Shown here piece after piece: positions 54,285 through 63,788 of a stretch of DNA of 64,000 bases (its first letter is position 1; every line of letters begins with the position of its first letter). Origin of the DNA: Geothrix sp. (lineage in GTDB: Bacteria; Acidobacteriota; Holophagae; Holophagales; Holophagaceae). The notes under the pieces are model-generated. The model was not told the origin of the DNA. It saw only the letters and a program-made list of their open reading frames with translations, and searched no databases. A program made the translations under genes and the position numbers. The stretch is from assembly GCF_030219325.1 (NCBI RefSeq), contig NZ_CP126625.1, positions 3,274,857 to 3,338,856 on the forward strand. The letters are read 5' to 3'.

Positions 54285-54568
54285 GGTTCGCTCCAGGTAA
54301 AGTTGGCGGAACCTTCTATGGACGGCACGCGGCACGGCATTTCACAGCTGCGGGCCTTGAGCAAAGACGGCTTTGTCCCAGGGCTGGAAGCCCCGGTACG
54401 GGATTACGTGAGGTGGTGCGGGGTGCCCCGGTACGAACCGATGGCCACCCTGCCACCCAGCGGTGGAAGGTGCGGCCCAGGAACGAGGATGGCGCTGCGA
54501 CGGCGGGCGTTTGGCAACCAGGGGCCTTTATGAAGGCGGTCCATCCGGGAGTCCGGACGGAAGGAATA

Positions 54569-54596
54569 ATCGTACCATATCCAGACAGAACCGCAA
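54569..54596 (-). promoter_or_regulatory. Candidate promoter for rpoBC
   Basis: On the minus strand TTGCGG (54596-54591) and TACGAT (54574-54569) are 16 bases apart. The -10-like box is within the AT-rich stretch GGTACGATTATT. The -35-like box overlaps the 3' arm of the hairpin just upstream. Sequence-based prediction only. Confidence 0.4.
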
Positions 54597-54630
54597 AGCG
54601 TAAGGTGCGAGAGGCACCCCACGCTTTGCG
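54592..54630 (-). terminator. Hairpin after rplL, possible attenuator
   Basis: CGCAAAGCGT (54592-54601) pairs with ACGCTTTGCG (54621-54630); inside it GGTGC (54604-54608) pairs with GCACC (54614-54618). The result is a 10-bp plus 5-bp interrupted stem 19 bases beyond the rplL stop. No clear T-run follows on the minus strand, so partial termination or processing seems more likely than full termination. Confidence 0.5.
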
Positions 54631-54648
54631 TTAATGCTGCGATAAAAG

Positions 54649-55026
<378 letters not shown>

Positions 55027-55075
55027 GATGGCCTCCTAAAATTCGAAATGGGGTTTTGGATTCGGGGTTGGGGTG

Positions 55076-55564
55076 CTACTCGCCGGCCTTCTGCTTGCGG
55101 ATGCCATCGAGGGCGACCGCCAGACCGGAGATGGGATAGGTCATGAGGTAGAGCAGCTTGGCGATCAGCACATCGCGGCTGGGCAGCTCGGCCAGGACCT
55201 GGAGCTGCTTGGCGTCGATCAGCTTGCCATCCATGACGCCGGCCTTGAAGGTCGCCGCGGGATTGTCCTTCAGGAAGCCATTGATGGCCTTGGCCATGGC
55301 AACGACGTCGTCGTTGGTGGTGGCGATGGCGCTGGCGCCCTTGAAGGAACCGCCCAGGGCCTCGAAGGACGTATCCTTCACGGCCAGGCGGAGCAGGGTG
55401 TTCTTGCTGACACGATACTGGGCCTTGCTCTCGCGGACGCTCTTGCGGAAGGCGGTGTCCTTCTCGACCACGAGGCCCTTGAATTCGATCACGACGGCCG
55501 AGGTGGCGGACGCGAAGGTTTCCTTGAGTTCGGCGACTTCGGCGAATTTCTTGGTCTTTTCCAT
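55076..55564 (-). CDS. rplJ: 50S ribosomal protein L10
   Basis: A 162-residue protein that anchors the L7/L12 stalk to 23S rRNA. The N-terminus MEKTKKFAEVAELKETFASATSAVVIEFKGL and YRVSKNTLLRLAVKDT are characteristic. The ATG at 55564 has AGGAGG upstream; the frame opens 8 codons earlier without such a site. It begins 10 bases after the rplA stop. Confidence 0.96.
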   Translation of the reverse strand: MEKTKKFAEVAELKETFASATSAVVIEFKGLVVEKDTAFRKSVRESKAQYRVSKNTLLRLAVKDTSFEALGGSFKGASAIATTNDDVVAMAKAINGFLKDNPAATFKAGVMDGKLIDAKQLQVLAELPSRDVLIAKLLYLMTYPISGLAVALDGIRKQKAGE

Positions 55565-55574
55565 GGTCAGCCTC

Positions 55575-56264
55575 CTACTTCTCAACACTGGTGTTGAGGG
55601 TGACCGAGGGGCCCATGGTGGAGGCGATGTAGATCGTCTTCACGTATTTCCCCTTTGCCGTGGCGGGCTTGGCCTTGTGGACGGCATCGATGAGGGCCTT
55701 GGCGTTCTCTTCCAGCTTCTCGACGCCGAAGGAGAGCTTGCCGACGCCAGCGTGGATGATGCCGGTCTTGTCGACGCGGTATTCCACCTTGCCGGCCTTG
55801 ATCTCCTTGATGGCCTTGGCCACGTCGAAGGTCACGGTCCCGGTCTTGGGGTTGGGCATGAGGCCGCGGGGACCGAGCACTTTGCCCAGTCGGCCGACGC
55901 CCTTCATCATGTCGGGGGTCGCGACGAGGGCATCGAAGTCGAGGAATCCGCCGGCGATCTTCTCGACCAGCTCGTCCCCGCCCACGATCTCGGCGCCCGC
56001 AGCTTCCGCTTCCTTGATCTTCTCGCCGCCTGCGATCACAGCCACACGCATGGTCTTGCCCGTTCCGTGGGGCAGGACGATGGTGCCGCGGACCATCTGG
56101 TCCGCGTGGCGGGGATCCACTCCGAGCCGCATGTGCACTTCCACCGTCTCGTCGAACTTGGCGAATGCCGTGTCCTTCACGATGGTGAGAGCGTCCTTCA
56201 GCTCATAGGGGCGATCTTCGATCTTGGCCGCGGCAGCCCGGTACTTCTTTCCAGGTTTTGCCAT
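55575..56264 (-). CDS. rplA: 50S ribosomal protein L1
   Basis: A 229-residue protein of normal length, binding 23S rRNA at the mobile L1 stalk and, in many bacteria, its own mRNA. Conserved pieces include [35 protein letters not shown] and [14 protein letters not shown] near residue 125. It starts 136 bases after rplK. Identity is firm. Confidence 0.97.
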   Translation of the reverse strand: MAKPGKKYRAAAAKIEDRPYELKDALTIVKDTAFAKFDETVEVHMRLGVDPRHADQMVRGTIVLPHGTGKTMRVAVIAGGEKIKEAEAAGAEIVGGDELVEKIAGGFLDFDALVATPDMMKGVGRLGKVLGPRGLMPNPKTGTVTFDVAKAIKEIKAGKVEYRVDKTGIIHAGVGKLSFGVEKLEENAKALIDAVHKAKPATAKGKYVKTIYIASTMGPSVTLNTSVEK

Positions 56265-56400
56265 AGTGGCTCCATTCGAACAATCTCCCGCGATGTCGGT
56301 CGCGGTGGCCGGGATCGCCGCACGACGCGGCTTTCCAACAAAAAACGAGAATCAACAACAGGGTTCGCGCGGGCTTGGGACCCACGCGAGAGAGAATGGC

Positions 56401-56832
56401 CTAATCGATGACGTCGACGCCCATGGAGCGGGCGGAGCCGGCGATGGAACGGACGGCGGCCTCGAGGCTGCCGGCGGTGAGGTCGGGCATCTTGACCTTG
56501 GCGATCTCGGCGAGCTGGGCCTTGGTGATCTTGCCGACCTTGGTCTTGTTGGGCGTGGCGCTGCCCTTGTCCAGGCCGAGCTTCTTCTTGATGAGCACGG
56601 CGGCGGGCGGGGTCTTCAGGATGAAGCTGAAGCTGCGGTCGGCGTAGACGGTGATGACGACGGGCAGCGTGGTGCCCTTCTCGACCGCGCCCACGGACTT
56701 CGCGTTGAACTGCTTCACGAACTCCATGATGTTCACGCCGTGCTGGCCCAGGGCCGGACCGACGGGAGGTGCCGGGGTGGCCTCGCCCGCGGGCAGCTGC
56801 AGCTTGATGTAGCCAGTGATCTTCTTTGCCAT
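56401..56832 (-). CDS. rplK: 50S ribosomal protein L11
   Basis: A 143-residue protein of normal length, part of the GTPase-associated centre. The N-terminal Pro-rich helix ([28 protein letters not shown]) and the rRNA-binding C-terminal domain ([30 protein letters not shown]) are clear. It begins a group rplK-rplA-rplJ-rplL after the terminator that follows nusG. Confidence 0.97.
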   Translation of the reverse strand: MAKKITGYIKLQLPAGEATPAPPVGPALGQHGVNIMEFVKQFNAKSVGAVEKGTTLPVVITVYADRSFSFILKTPPAAVLIKKKLGLDKGSATPNKTKVGKITKAQLAEIAKVKMPDLTAGSLEAAVRSIAGSARSMGVDVID

Positions 56833-56918
56833 GGGGATGCTCCCGCGGGGGATTCCGGCACATGCCGGCGACGTCCGCCTTGAGGGTGGGGATCCTGGGG
56901 ACCCGCCAACCGGGGTTG

Positions 56919-56948
56919 AAAAGGTCCCGGCCGAAAGAGGCCGGGACT
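56919..56948 (-). terminator. Rho-independent terminator after nusG
   Basis: GGTCCCGGCC (56923-56932) pairs with GGCCGGGACT (56939-56948; outermost pair G-T) around the loop GAAAGA. On the minus strand the stem is followed by four T residues. It lies between nusG (stop 56999) and rplK (start 56832), so rplK should have its own promoter, as in E. coli. Confidence 0.82.
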
Positions 56949-56998
56949 GGAAAGTCTACCAAAAGGACCTCGAAAAGTCCTTAGGAGATATGGAAACC

Positions 56999-57643
56999 CT
57001 ACCGTTTTTCGACCTGGATGAAGTCCAGCTCGACGGGGGTGGATCGGCCGAAGACGGTCACCATGACCTTGATGGTGGAGCGCTCCTCGTGGATCTCCTC
57101 CACATCGCCCTCGAAGTTGGCGAAGGGGCCATCGATGATGCGGACCTTCTCGCCCTTCTCGAAGTGGTACTTGGGCTTGGGCTTCTCCTGGGTCTCTTCG
57201 GTGTGGTGCATGATCTGCCGGACTTCCTCGTCCGTCAGGGGCGTGGGCCGCTTCTTGTTGGCCCCCACGAAGCTCGTGACCTTGGGCGTGTTCCGGACCA
57301 GGTGCCAGTCGGCATCGGCCATCTCCACGGAGCCATCGGGCTTGCGCTCGACCTGGATCTGCACGAGCAGGTAGCCGGGGAACGACTTGCGCTTCTTGAC
57401 GACGCGTTCCTTCTTGCCGGACTTGGCGTCGACCTTCATCTCCTCGTAGGTCTCCTCGGGGATCTGGATGTCGCCGAAGCTGTCCTGCCGCTCCTCCATC
57501 TGGATGCGCTGGCGGAGATGCTCCATCACCTTGGCTTCATAGCCGGAGTAGGTGTGGATGATGAACCACTTCAGTTCGCGGCCCTGAGGCTGGGCCGTGG
57601 CGTCCTGCGGGGTGTCCTGGGGAATGCTCACGAGATCGGTCAT
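56999..57643 (-). CDS. nusG: Transcription termination/antitermination protein NusG
   Basis: A 214-residue protein, about 30 longer than the E. coli form. The NGN domain starts KWFIIHTYSGYEAKVMEHLRQRIQ and includes KSFPGYLLVQIQ; between them is a charged insertion (PEETYEEMKVDAKSGKKERVVKKR, about residues 64-87). The C-terminal KOW motif is FEKGEKVRIIDGPFANFEGDVEEI (about 155-178). It binds RNA polymerase, and links it to Rho or the ribosome. It is 13 bases after secE. Confidence 0.97.
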   Translation of the reverse strand: MTDLVSIPQDTPQDATAQPQGRELKWFIIHTYSGYEAKVMEHLRQRIQMEERQDSFGDIQIPEETYEEMKVDAKSGKKERVVKKRKSFPGYLLVQIQVERKPDGSVEMADADWHLVRNTPKVTSFVGANKKRPTPLTDEEVRQIMHHTEETQEKPKPKYHFEKGEKVRIIDGPFANFEGDVEEIHEERSTIKVMVTVFGRSTPVELDFIQVEKR

Positions 57644-57656
57644 GCCTGCCTCCGCT

Positions 57657-57851
57657 TCAGCGAGTCTTCAGGAAGAAGTACGCGAAGCCCTTGGAGAGAA
57701 CCCAATCCACGGACCAGAGGAAGGCCCCCACGAACACCGAAACGACGACCACCGTCCAAGCGGAGGTCATCACCTTCTCCTTGGTGGGCCAATCCACCCG
57801 GTCGAGTTCGGCGAAGAGATCCTTGGCCTGCTGCTTGATGGCACCGATCAC
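57657..57851 (-). CDS. secE: Preprotein translocase subunit SecE
   Basis: A 64-residue single-spanning subunit of the SecYEG channel. The amphipathic conserved part ELDRVDWPTKEKVMTSAWTVVVVSVFVGAFLWSVDWVL carries the WPTKEE-type motif followed by one membrane helix (about residues 32-52). The start is GTG with GGGGTCC upstream. Only 30 bases separate it from the U-tract of the preceding terminator, so transcription presumably depends on read-through or on a promoter inside the tRNA-Trp/terminator region. Confidence 0.95.
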   Translation of the reverse strand: MIGAIKQQAKDLFAELDRVDWPTKEKVMTSAWTVVVVSVFVGAFLWSVDWVLSKGFAYFFLKTR

Positions 57852-57881
57852 GATGGACCCCGTGGAATGGACGTCGATCAG

Positions 57882-57917
57882 AAAAACCTGGCCCCGAGCG
57901 GGAGCGCCGGGGCCGGG
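57882..57917 (-). terminator. Rho-independent terminator between tRNA-Trp and secE
   Basis: CCTGGCCCCG (57887-57896) pairs with CGGGGCCGGG (57908-57917, one G-T pair) around an 11-base loop. On the minus strand five T residues follow directly (57886-57882). It closes the tRNA-tuf-rpmG-tRNA unit, fully or partly. Confidence 0.85.
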
Positions 57918-57920
57918 AAG

Positions 57921-57996
57921 TGGCAGGGGAGACAGGGTTCGAACCCGCGACCTGCGGATTTGGAGTCCGCTGCTCTACCAGCTGAGCTACTCCCCT
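57921..57996 (-). tRNA. tRNA-Trp (anticodon CCA)
   Basis: Acceptor arms AGGGGAG (57996-57990) and CTCCCCT (57931-57925) pair perfectly. The anticodon loop is CTCCAAA with CCA, the T arm contains GGTTCGAACC, and CCA is encoded at the 3' end. It lies between rpmG and secE, the same place as in E. coli. Confidence 0.97.
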
Positions 57997-58002
57997 GTGG
58001 GA

Positions 58003-58030
58003 CCGCCCGGCGACTGGTGGCGCCGGGCGG
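58003..58030 (-). other. GC hairpin between rpmG and tRNA-Trp
   Basis: CCGCCCGGCG (58003-58012) is mirrored perfectly by CGCCGGGCGG (58021-58030) with an 8-base loop. No T-run follows on the minus strand. Position suggests a processing structure in front of the tRNA. Confidence 0.5.
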
Positions 58031-58051
58031 GGAACCCTTGGATCCCGAGCC

Positions 58052-58201
58052 CTACTTGGACTCGCGATGGATCTTGTAACCACCACAGAAACGGCAGAAC
58101 TTGTTGAATTCAAGCTTGCCCGTGGTGGTCTTCTTGTTCTTGGTGGTGCTGTAGTTCTTGCGTTTGCATTCCTGGCACTGCAGGTGAACGATGTCGCGCA
58201 T
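58052..58201 (-). CDS. rpmG: 50S ribosomal protein L33
   Basis: A 49-residue protein: MRDIVHLQCQECKRKNYSTT at the N-terminus, then KNKKTTTGKLEFNKFC and RFCGGYKIHRESK. Two CxxC pairs (Cys9/Cys12 and Cys36/Cys39) make this the zinc-binding form of L33. The ATG at 58201 follows AGGAGGTCACC. It lies between tuf and tRNA-Trp, 32 bases after tuf. Confidence 0.96.
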   Translation of the reverse strand: MRDIVHLQCQECKRKNYSTTKNKKTTTGKLEFNKFCRFCGGYKIHRESK

Positions 58202-58233
58202 GGTGACCTCCTAAGTCGGAGGGCGGATCGGCC

Positions 58234-59427
<1,194 letters not shown>

Positions 59428-59478
59428 GAATGCCTCCTGAAAGGTGGGAGAGAAGATGAAGGGGAACTGTGCAAAAGG

Positions 59479-59553
<75 letters not shown>

Positions 59554-59621
59554 TTTGAACGCTCCCGCCGCCCGGCGGGTGACTTGACCGTCTTCCGGAG
59601 TGGTCCGGACGACGGGGAGGG

Positions 59622-59698
<77 letters not shown>

Positions 59699-59747
59699 GT
59701 GGAACTCCGAGTACGGGACCCAGCCATCTGGAAGAGCTCCAGGGGAC

Positions 59748-59834
59748 TGGTGCCGAGAGAAGGATTCGAACCTCCGTAACGCGTTGCGTGGCAGATTTAC
59801 AGTCTGCTGCCATTAACCACTCGGCCATCTCGGC
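59748..59834 (-). tRNA. tRNA-Tyr (anticodon GTA)
   Basis: An 87-base tRNA with a long variable arm (class II). Acceptor arms GCCGAGA and TCTCGGC pair; the anticodon stem CAGAC/ATCTG region encloses TGTAAA with GTA. CCA is encoded at 59750-59748. It is first of the tRNA-Tyr, -Gly, -Thr, tuf series. Confidence 0.97.
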
Positions 59835-59991
59835 ATGCTTGTCCGGCGCCCCTCCCGGGGCTTGTCAAACCTATCCGGGTTGCCCCGGGGAGGCATCCCT
59901 TCGAAGCCCCTTGGAGCTTCGTGTCAGGGTCACTGCGAGGCAGGGCTTTCCTGACAGGGAACTCGAAAGGTATCACGGCAACGGGACACCC

Positions 59992-60738
59992 TCAAGGGGA
60001 AACTTCTGAAGTGGGGTGGCTTCGTCGCGCCACCACGCGGAAGAGCGTGACCGCCGCGGCGGCAGACACGTTCAGGCTTTCGATGCCGCCCGGCATGAGG
60101 ATGTGCAGCAATCCGTCGCAGCGCTCCCGGATCTTCAAATGCAGCCCCTCCCCTTCGGCCCCCAGGACCAGCACCGTGGCACGATCGAAGGGCTCGTCCA
60201 GGTAGTCGCGACTGCCCTCGCCCGCCGCCAGGCCGTAGATCCAGGCGCCGACCTCCTTCAGGTCATCCAGGGCGCGGCCGAGGTTCACCACGCGGCACAC
60301 CGGCACCCGGCCGGCGGTGCCGGCGCTGGCGCGGATCACGGTCTCGTTCACCTGGGCGGATCGCCGTTCCGGCAGCAGCACCCCATCGACGGCGACTGCC
60401 GCAGCGGAACGCAGGATGGCCCCCAGGTTGTGCGGATCCGTCACCCCGTCCAGAGCGAGCACCAGGGCCGCATCACCCTTCGTCTTCAGGCGGGCCACCA
60501 CGTCTTCGAAATCCGTGTATGCGAAGGCTGTGCCCTCGCCCAGGACGCCCTGATGGCGCTGCCCCTGGCTGCGCCGGTCCAGACCCTCCATGGGCTCGCG
60601 ATGCACGACCACACCTGCGGCGCGGGCTTCGGAGACCAGCTTGGCCACCCGCCCGAAGGCCGCCGGGGCCACCCACAGGGAGTGCAGCTCCCCCCGCGAC
60701 AGGGCCTCTTCGCAGGCATGGGGGCCGAGGTATCGCAA
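59992..60738 (-). CDS. rlmB: 23S rRNA 2'-O-ribose methyltransferase, RlmB-like (SPOUT family)
   Basis: A 248-residue TrmH/SpoU-family enzyme. The short N-terminal substrate-binding domain (YLGPHACEEALSRGELHSLWVAP) matches RlmB. Motif 1 is LDGVTDPHNLGAILRSA, motif 2 VLVLGAEGEGL, and motif 3 MPGGIESLNVSAAAAV, forming the trefoil-knot SAM site. RlmB methylates G2251 of 23S rRNA; the exact target here is inferred. I choose the TTG at 60738 because the N-terminal domain begins there and the preceding gene ends at 60741; the longer frame (to 60909) overlaps that gene fully. The Shine-Dalgarno sequence is weak. Confidence 0.85.
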   Translation of the reverse strand: MRYLGPHACEEALSRGELHSLWVAPAAFGRVAKLVSEARAAGVVVHREPMEGLDRRSQGQRHQGVLGEGTAFAYTDFEDVVARLKTKGDAALVLALDGVTDPHNLGAILRSAAAVAVDGVLLPERRSAQVNETVIRASAGTAGRVPVCRVVNLGRALDDLKEVGAWIYGLAAGEGSRDYLDEPFDRATVLVLGAEGEGLHLKIRERCDGLLHILMPGGIESLNVSAAAAVTLFRVVARRSHPTSEVSP

Positions 60739-60740
60739 GG

Positions 60741-62120
60741 CTAGAACGTCTTCTTGAAACCGAGGGCCAGGAGATGACCCATGCCCTCCATGCGGACGCG
60801 GGTGCCGACCGAACGGAATCCGGACCAGCTCCAGACGCCATTCAGGCGGCTGGTGTCCTGGTCTTCGCTCTGCCGGTACTGGTAGCCCAGGTTCAGCTCG
60901 CCCCCCCACACCTTGTAGCCGGCGCCGAAGGAGAAGGCCGCCGTGCGCGATCCGCCGAGCAGGGGCTCGGTGCTGCCCTCCTCCACGCTCCGCTGATCCA
61001 GAGCCAGGCCGCCACGCAGGGTCCAGAACTTTCCGAGTTCCACTTCCGCAGAGAGGTTCAGGCCCAGGTGCCCCCGGCCCCGGGGCAGGTCGGTCGGCGC
61101 CGAGACGGTTCCCGACGGCGTCTCGACCGTGGCGAAGGTAGGCACCCGCAGGCTGGCCGAGGTCCAGCGCAGGTCCGCCTCCCAGGTCATCATCGGGGTG
61201 AGGCGGTGGCGCAGGCCGAAGGTGGTCTGCGAGGGGAGTTCCAGAGTGCTCGAGCCCGCCTTGGGGGTGGATCCGGCCAGCAGGACGCTGGCGCGGGCGC
61301 TGGCGCCGAGCGGCGCGGTGCTCAGCCCGTCGTTGGCGTAGAAGCCCAGCGGGGCATCCCGGAATTCCGCCTTCAGGCCGAGGTCGCCCTTCAGGCCCGA
61401 CTGATGGGCGAAGCCCAAGGTCCAGCGCGGGTTGATCGCCCAGCGAACCCCCAGGGAGTAGCTGGGCACCACCTTGTCCCCGCCCTGCCCGATCCGATGT
61501 TCCACCAGGCCGTTCACCGCGTTGGAACCCGAGACCGGCTGGGTCGGATCGTTGGGCACATTGAGACGCATGACGCTGCTGGAGTCGTACGAGAGGCGGG
61601 CGACGCCCAGGCCGAGTCCCACGGAGAGATTGGGGCTGAGGGTCCAGGCCGATTGGCCTTCCAGACGGCGCGCCGACAGATCGATCCCGTCGCCCAGGTA
61701 GCGGCTGGGGGCATTGTCCAGGAGCCTCGAGTGGCGGAGGTAGGGTTCGTCCAGCTTCAGCCCCAGCGTCAGCGTCGGCGACAGGCGGGCAGCCAGGCCG
61801 AAGGCCCCGAGGGTCCGGTTCCGGTCGTAGCTGAAGTAGGTCGTCCGGACCGCCGTCTGCTCCGACTCCAGGCTCTGCTGGGTGGATGACATCTCCAGGC
61901 CCATGGCCAGGTAGAAGCCCCCCTTCTCCTTGAGGGAGGCGAGCAGCGCGGGATTGGTGGCGGCGGCTTCCAGGCTGTAGCCGTAGGCCACCTGGGCGCC
62001 GCTTCGCGAGATGCCCACGGGATCTGCGGCCGGCAGGGCCATGCTCTGGGCGGCCACTGGAAGGGCGGCCAAGCCCACCGCCAGCCCCATCCCGACACTT
62101 CCACGAACCAGCTGGACCAT
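60741..62120 (-). CDS. FadL/OmpP1-like outer-membrane beta-barrel transport protein
   Basis: A 459-residue outer-membrane protein with a signal peptide (about residues 1-24). It has SRSGAQVAYGYSLEAAATNPALLAS (a FadL-type N-terminal region), many amphipathic beta strands ending in alternating aromatic residues, and a C-terminal Phe (GFKKTF), the usual signal for barrel assembly. FadL-like proteins import hydrophobic compounds; the substrate is unknown. The ATG at 62120 has GGAGG upstream. The rlmB-like gene follows two bases later, so co-transcription is likely. Confidence 0.85.
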   Translation of the reverse strand: MVQLVRGSVGMGLAVGLAALPVAAQSMALPAADPVGISRSGAQVAYGYSLEAAATNPALLASLKEKGGFYLAMGLEMSSTQQSLESEQTAVRTTYFSYDRNRTLGAFGLAARLSPTLTLGLKLDEPYLRHSRLLDNAPSRYLGDGIDLSARRLEGQSAWTLSPNLSVGLGLGVARLSYDSSSVMRLNVPNDPTQPVSGSNAVNGLVEHRIGQGGDKVVPSYSLGVRWAINPRWTLGFAHQSGLKGDLGLKAEFRDAPLGFYANDGLSTAPLGASARASVLLAGSTPKAGSSTLELPSQTTFGLRHRLTPMMTWEADLRWTSASLRVPTFATVETPSGTVSAPTDLPRGRGHLGLNLSAEVELGKFWTLRGGLALDQRSVEEGSTEPLLGGSRTAAFSFGAGYKVWGGELNLGYQYRQSEDQDTSRLNGVWSWSGFRSVGTRVRMEGMGHLLALGFKKTF

Positions 62121-62233
62121 ACCTGACGCCTCCCGAGACACGCTTCTTGAATGGCTCGAACCCGGGAAGGGTTCAAACCGAAGACTCCAGGATCGCCAAA
62201 AGGGCACGAATCACCAAGCGCATTCCGCTCAGG

Positions 62234-62524
62234 TCAATGCTCAGACTCGCCCATGAAGCGCACCAGCAGGCGATCCACCAGTTCCCAGACCTCCAGCAGG
62301 GCCGCCAGGCACATGACGAGGCCGGCCCCCAGGGCGAGCGCCCGGCCCCAGGGCCCCATGACCGCCCGGCAGAGGCCCGGCCACTGCCAGAACAGGGACG
62401 GCAGCCTCAGCCGGCCATAGAAGGCCAGGGTCGACAGGAGCATCCCGCCCCACAGCAGGTAGAAGAACCTCAGCGCTCGGAAGAGGACGTCCCAGGCGAA
62501 GGGACGGGGTCGGGGGGCAGGCAT
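62234..62524 (-). CDS. Small membrane protein of unknown function
   Basis: A 96-residue protein with a Pro/Arg-rich N-terminus and two hydrophobic segments (about residues 17-36 FYLLWGGMLLSTLAFYG and 61-82 ALALGAGLVMCLAALLEVWEL), so probably inserted in the inner membrane. I do not recognise a family. It lies 29 bases after the histidine kinase gene and may belong to the same transcript. Confidence 0.6.
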   Translation of the reverse strand: MPAPRPRPFAWDVLFRALRFFYLLWGGMLLSTLAFYGRLRLPSLFWQWPGLCRAVMGPWGRALALGAGLVMCLAALLEVWELVDRLLVRFMGESEH

Positions 62525-62553
62525 GGAGGGTTCAGCATACCGTGACCCACTGC

Positions 62554-63705
62554 TCAGTCATCCCCCGGAAGCTCGATGAAGAAGCGGGTGCCTTCGGTCC
62601 AGTTGCTGGTGAACCCCACCACTCCGCCCAGGACCGTCTCGCCCAGCAGCTTCATCCCGTAGGTCCCCAGCCCCCGTCCGCGGTTCGCCTTGGTGCTGAA
62701 AGAGCGCTGGAAGACCCGGTCCGCGACCTCGGGGGCCATGCACCCCGGGTTCTCGACGACGAAGCGGGGGCGGCCGGCACGGCGCTCGAACCAGATCCTG
62801 GCCAGCCCCCCGGGCGGCATGGCCTCCAGGGCGTTCACCACCATGTTGCTGAGGATCCGGCAGAGGATGCTCGGGTCGGTGCGCAGGCTGCCAGCTTCCG
62901 GAGAGATGGGCATCCGGATCAACCGGGAGGCCACGTCCGCACCCAGGGCCACTTCCAGGGCATCAAGCACCCCTGCGCAGGGCACGCGGCGCAGGTCGGG
63001 TACCAGCTCGCCGCACTCGGCCTGCAGGAGGCGGCGCTGGGCGTCCACCTCGGCGGTCAGGTGGCCCGCCATGTCGAGCACGTGCCCGGCCACGGAGGTG
63101 GCATCGGCCCCGGCGCCCTGGAGGATCTCCGCCCAGCCCTTCAGACCCTGGAGGGAGTTCATGAGGTCGTGGATGAAGATGCGCTCCAGGGTCTCGCGCC
63201 GCTTCAGGGCGCTGATGTCCCGGAGGGTGAGCAGGGTCAGGGGGTGCCCTGCCACCACGATGGAGGAGGTCCTCACCGCGAACTCCCGCGCTTCCCAGCG
63301 TCCGTCCCGGTGCAGGCTGATCAGGCATTCCCCTCCGGAAGGCTGACCCGTGGCCTGCGTCGCCAGGATGGACAGCAGGGCCCCGCAGCGGCGGCAGGCC
63401 CGGGAGCTGCCGCAGCCATCGGGCCCCTCTCCGGCGTGGATGCACTCCATGGTCTCGCCCAGCCTCAGCCCCCGACACCGCGTCGGCCCATCCAGCGCCA
63501 GCGCGTCGAGCAGCACGGGGTTGGCCGCGAGAATCTGACGCTGGCCGTTGAGGATCACCGCATAGCTGTCCACCGCCTCCAGGACTGCGTGGACCGTCGC
63601 GTCATCGAGGCAGAGGTCGACCTGATCATTCAGCTCTCCAGGCGTGGCCCGGCCCTGGGGCGCGAAACTGCCCCCCTGCCCAGACGGCCCGCCTGCCTTG
63701 GTCAT
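62554..63705 (-). CDS. PAS-domain sensor histidine kinase with a Cys-rich PAS segment
   Basis: A 383-residue soluble kinase. Residues about 30-160 form a PAS domain (VLEAVDSYAVILNGQRQILAAN) that contains CIHAGEGPDGCGSSRACRRCGA with four Cys and one His near residues 88-108; such a segment could hold a metal or cofactor or act as a thiol switch. The phospho-acceptor is in IFIHDLMNSLQGLKGW (His near 178). ATP-binding boxes: N box SNMVVNALEAM (near 290), G-type GRGLGTYGMKLL (near 346). Without membrane segments, it should sense a cytosolic signal. No response regulator is in view; the partner is unknown. Confidence 0.88.
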   Translation of the reverse strand: MTKAGGPSGQGGSFAPQGRATPGELNDQVDLCLDDATVHAVLEAVDSYAVILNGQRQILAANPVLLDALALDGPTRCRGLRLGETMECIHAGEGPDGCGSSRACRRCGALLSILATQATGQPSGGECLISLHRDGRWEAREFAVRTSSIVVAGHPLTLLTLRDISALKRRETLERIFIHDLMNSLQGLKGWAEILQGAGADATSVAGHVLDMAGHLTAEVDAQRRLLQAECGELVPDLRRVPCAGVLDALEVALGADVASRLIRMPISPEAGSLRTDPSILCRILSNMVVNALEAMPPGGLARIWFERRAGRPRFVVENPGCMAPEVADRVFQRSFSTKANRGRGLGTYGMKLLGETVLGGVVGFTSNWTEGTRFFIELPGDD

Positions 63706-63788
63706 TCATACCTCGTGGGACAAGTATGTCGAGCCAGGGTCATCCGGCAATAAGGGGTTTCCCTACCTGAAACCCCGAACTCCGGCCT

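Larger units (their letters stand above)
54285..54648. other. Leader region between rplL and rpoB
   Basis: This 364-base gap holds no gene. On the minus strand it starts with the hairpin at 54630-54592, then the promoter candidate at 54596-54569. A second GC stem (CCGTCCGG with CCGGATGG, about 54545-54565) comes directly after it, followed by roughly 250 bases of leader before rpoB. Attenuation or RNA processing in rplL-rpoB gaps is known in E. coli, so a similar control is plausible. Confidence 0.5.

Noticed and set aside
58003-58030. Hairpin between rpmG and tRNA-Trp as a terminator
   Set aside because: The stem is perfect, but no T-run follows, and the tRNA gene directly downstream would be cut off from its likely promoter.
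59863-59868. TTGACA on the minus strand upstream of tRNA-Tyr as a promoter -35 box
   Set aside because: At 16-18 bases spacing there is only GC-rich sequence (CGGACA) and no acceptable -10 box.
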